Source: JASFHF01 sp050123335 | Lineage (GTDB): Bacteria > Pseudomonadota > Gammaproteobacteria > UBA12402 | Direction of reading: 5' to 3' | Length of the DNA: 24,817 nucleotides | NCBI GenBank assembly: GCA_050123335.1 | Contig: JASFHH010000026.1 | Location: forward strand, 1 to 24,817 | Part shown: positions 22,850 to 24,817 of the stretch, piece after piece | Layout: the number at the start of each line of letters is the position of its first letter | How positions within the stretch are numbered: position 1 is the stretch's first letter | The notes under the pieces: generated by a model | Seen by the model: only the letters and a program-made list of their open reading frames with translations | Database searches by the model: none | Told to the model about the DNA's origin: nothing | Translations under genes and position numbers: made by a program

Positions 22850-22869
22850 AATATTAACAAAACCTTAAG
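22850..22869 (-). promoter_or_regulatory. PmrA-box-like tandem repeat upstream of the cyclase-like gene
   Basis: Reading toward the cyclase-like gene the sequence is CTTAAGGTT-TT-GTTAATATT. In Legionella and Coxiella the PmrA response regulator binds a tandem CTTAATATT-like repeat separated by two bases and controls many Dot/Icm effector genes. Both halves keep TTAA and the final TT with correct spacing. It lies 53 bases upstream of the start; TATCTA about 12 bases downstream could be a weak -10. Confidence 0.4.
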
Positions 22870-22983
22870 AACATCTCTCAAAATTGAAGAAATTTGGAGA
22901 AAGATCGGTAAAATACTACAAAATGGTATAAAAATCAAGCTGTTGTATATTACAATTAATAGCTGATAATAGTTAACAAAATT

Positions 22984-23011
22984 TTGACTTTCTTGCTACA
23001 TGCGATAGAAT
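22984..23011 (+). promoter_or_regulatory. sigma70 promoter of the 511-aa gene
   Basis: TTGACT (22984-22989) and TAGAAT (23006-23011) are 16 bases apart, each a 5/6 match, about 37 bases before the start codon. The leader would be about 30 bases. Confidence 0.55.
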
Positions 23012-23048
23012 ACCGCCAACAATAATTACAACAACAAATGGGTGTGTT

Positions 23049-24584
23049 ATGAGCAATAAAACCCCAGCATATTACTTCATTAAATTAATGCTGATTTTTG
23101 GATTCTTCTATCTTGTTTACTCTTTTGCAAAACACGTGAGCACGAACGATAAGCAAGATCGTAAAACAAATGAAAATAATTACCTAAATGACGAAGACAG
23201 ATATTTTATAGAAAGTTCTCAACAGGAAGCGCTGGCAAAATTCCCAAATTTATCAGAAAACGAGCAAAAACTTTTAAAGAACGAAATCGAAGCAGAATAT
23301 AAAGCATATCAAGATCCAACTAATTCGAACGTTGAAAATTATCATAAAGCAATAAATTCCATTTCAACCTCCGCAAGCAATAAACGACTGCGGAAAATAT
23401 TCGAAACAAAAAAACAATTTTTGACAACATCTCACAATATATATGAAATCATAAAATCACGAAATTACTCACCAGAAAATTTGCTAAGCAAAATAAAACA
23501 AGCTGAAACATACTTCAATAACTATATGCAAAACTACCCGGAGACAAAATCCAATTACATATCACCAAAACGATATATGTTATCCCACTTATTAAGCATC
23601 TATATAGACTCTCTAAAATCGCTGGATAAACATTGCCTTGATCATTTGGATGAAACAACATGCTTAACTGAAATCATTGAGTGTGCAAGTAAAGCTTTAG
23701 GCATTATTAAACTGCCACTAATTCAGAACACACAAAATGAAGAAGATTTGAAATTTTTGGTTAACTGTGAAGCCAAACATCGCCAAACAGAAATTTTACT
23801 TTTAGAATTGCAGGGTCATAACTCCAACCAGGTATATAAATTAGTAGCCAAATATACAGAATTTATAGAAAGCATAAAAAAATCCAGTGAACTAAAACCA
23901 CATCTAAAGAAAGTATATTTGAATGTTAACGAAGAATATAAAAAATTACTAGAGGCTAAAAAACAAAATGATTCTTTCTGGCGCAATACTATAATAGCTA
24001 TATCAACCATATTATGCGGATGCGGATATGTATGTTTCCGCAAGCACAAATATAAAATACCTCGCATCAAAAATAATAAGCTATCACCTTCAAAGCCAAA
24101 ACCCATTAAAAAAACAAAAAAAAGAAAGAAGCAAAAATCCCCTCAAAAGAAAAAACCCACACCTTTATTAAACAAAACCTACAAACATAACAACAAATTT
24201 TTTGCCCCTAAAGAAGAACCCAAAAATGATGATTTACGAAAATATAAAGATTTTGCGACAAAAATAAATCGAATCTTAAGAAACATGTTAAATAAAAAAA
24301 TAAAAAAACCAATAATGCACCTAAAAATAGAAGAACAACAATCGGTTTTCACTGTGGCTTACCACAATGACTATAAAAACTATATAAAAAACCTAAAACC
24401 CACTCTCGAAAAAATTCTTACTAAAATTAAAACTTTGACCTGGGAAAACGATGGGGAATATGAAGGCAAACGCAATCATTGGTATTTTAGATTCACCATT
24501 CCAAATAACAAGCTTGAAAAATGCCTAAAACAGATTAAGTGCTCATCGCCAAACCAGCACAAAAGTCTTTCGTTTATAAAATGA
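23049..24584 (+). CDS. 511-aa two-TM Lys-rich protein, unknown
   Basis: The protein has a membrane helix at residues ~9-27 and a second at ~313-331. Between them is a largely helical, charged region of about 285 residues with four Cys (CLDHLDETTC, IIECA, VNCEA), which should lie outside the inner membrane if the N-terminus is inside. After the second helix comes a strongly basic linker (residues ~350-370, KKTKKRKKQKSPQKKKP) and a mixed alpha/beta C-terminal domain of about 120 residues (IMHLKIEEQQSVFTVAYHND, WYFRFTIPNNKL). I recognise no family. A GGGTG-like site precedes the ATG. It diverges from the cyclase-like gene across 251 bases. It could be a host-membrane-directed effector, but that is only inference. 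Confidence 0.8.
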   Translation: MSNKTPAYYFIKLMLIFGFFYLVYSFAKHVSTNDKQDRKTNENNYLNDEDRYFIESSQQEALAKFPNLSENEQKLLKNEIEAEYKAYQDPTNSNVENYHKAINSISTSASNKRLRKIFETKKQFLTTSHNIYEIIKSRNYSPENLLSKIKQAETYFNNYMQNYPETKSNYISPKRYMLSHLLSIYIDSLKSLDKHCLDHLDETTCLTEIIECASKALGIIKLPLIQNTQNEEDLKFLVNCEAKHRQTEILLLELQGHNSNQVYKLVAKYTEFIESIKKSSELKPHLKKVYLNVNEEYKKLLEAKKQNDSFWRNTIIAISTILCGCGYVCFRKHKYKIPRIKNNKLSPSKPKPIKKTKKRKKQKSPQKKKPTPLLNKTYKHNNKFFAPKEEPKNDDLRKYKDFATKINRILRNMLNKKIKKPIMHLKIEEQQSVFTVAYHNDYKNYIKNLKPTLEKILTKIKTLTWENDGEYEGKRNHWYFRFTIPNNKLEKCLKQIKCSSPNQHKSLSFIK

Positions 24585-24742
24585 TAAAGACAGCCTAACT
24601 CTATGAAAAAACGGTGGTTTGTTTGACACGCTCGTTTCATACAACCAGTATACATCTGCACTGTATTGCAAAATAGTCATTGCTTTGTCCAATGAATAAA
24701 CTACCATGATACAATTCTGTATGCTACCATCTGCACAAAAAC

Positions 24743-24817
24743 ATGAGTACACCAATGATTACACTAGAACAAGCATATCAAACCATCGACACAGTTGCCG
24801 AGCAAGTTAAATCAACC
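24743..24817 (+). CDS. 5' end of a gene cut by the window edge
   Basis: ATG 24743 opens a frame that is still open after 25 codons at the window edge (MSTPMITLEQAYQTIDTVAE...). Met5 is an alternative start. No good Shine-Dalgarno precedes either. TACAAT about 30 bases upstream with TTGTCC 19 bases before it is a possible promoter. The visible residues are too few for a family call. Confidence 0.45.
   Translation, partial: MSTPMITLEQAYQTIDTVAEQVKST

Noticed and set aside
24585..24742. regulatory region between the 511-aa gene and the last partial gene
   Set aside because: TTGACA near 24620 lacks a matching -10 at normal spacing; only a weak TACAAT candidate is left, noted with the partial gene.

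Overview
The window is AT-rich chromosomal DNA with proteobacterial housekeeping gene order: rpsF-rpsR-DUF2232-rplI followed by dnaB, alr, radA and sohB. The cell is Gram-negative, because the window encodes a FadL-type outer-membrane porin, a glycine-zipper lipoprotein of the 17 kDa antigen type and CorC. Long Lys-rich orphan proteins without signal peptides, an RCC1-repeat protein, a protein resembling edema-factor/CyaA nucleotidyl cyclases and a PmrA-like tandem box together suggest a host-associated gammaproteobacterium, probably Legionellales-like (Legionella, Coxiella and relatives). The taxonomic call is inference.

Layout, left to right. 1-1.9 kb: corC and sohB (+). 2-4.1 kb: a 718-aa orphan (-) ending in five near-identical RCC1-like repeats. 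4.3-6.1 kb: lipoprotein and radA (-). 6.3-10 kb: a cytoplasmic receiver-histidine kinase hybrid (+) converging on a two-gene unit (-) encoding FadL and a membrane HisKA_2 kinase. 10-12.9 kb: a scar. A 3' fragment of the hydrolase gene and an internal fragment of alr flank a secreted 736-aa protein with seven propeller-like repeats. 12.9-18.1 kb: an apparent operon (-) dnaB-alr-DUF72-hydrolase, with a 419-aa homing-endonuclease intein inside dnaB. 18.2-20.4 kb: rpsF-rpsR-DUF2232-rplI (-), carrying two strong palindromes. 20.5-20.6 kb: elongator tRNA-Met (+), divergent from rpsF. 20.7-24.6 kb: an orphan island with a 92-aa coiled-coil protein (-), the 540-aa cyclase-like protein (-) and a 511-aa two-TM protein (+). 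The window ends in a partial gene.

The housekeeping parts work as expected: ribosome assembly, replication, D-Ala supply, DNA repair and envelope maintenance. The accessory parts look like a set of exported or host-directed proteins. The most interesting is the 540-aa protein. It has, in the right order, an FR..N motif, a KGL..KS motif, a D-x-D motif and an HG motif like those of anthrax edema factor and Bordetella CyaA, but several catalytic positions have changed and a helical segment is inserted. It may be a divergent or inactive cyclase effector. The second notable result is a partly erased tandem duplication of hydrolase-DUF72-alr, whose left copy now holds the repeat-protein gene.

All family assignments were made by eye from sequence motifs; no database search or structure prediction was run.
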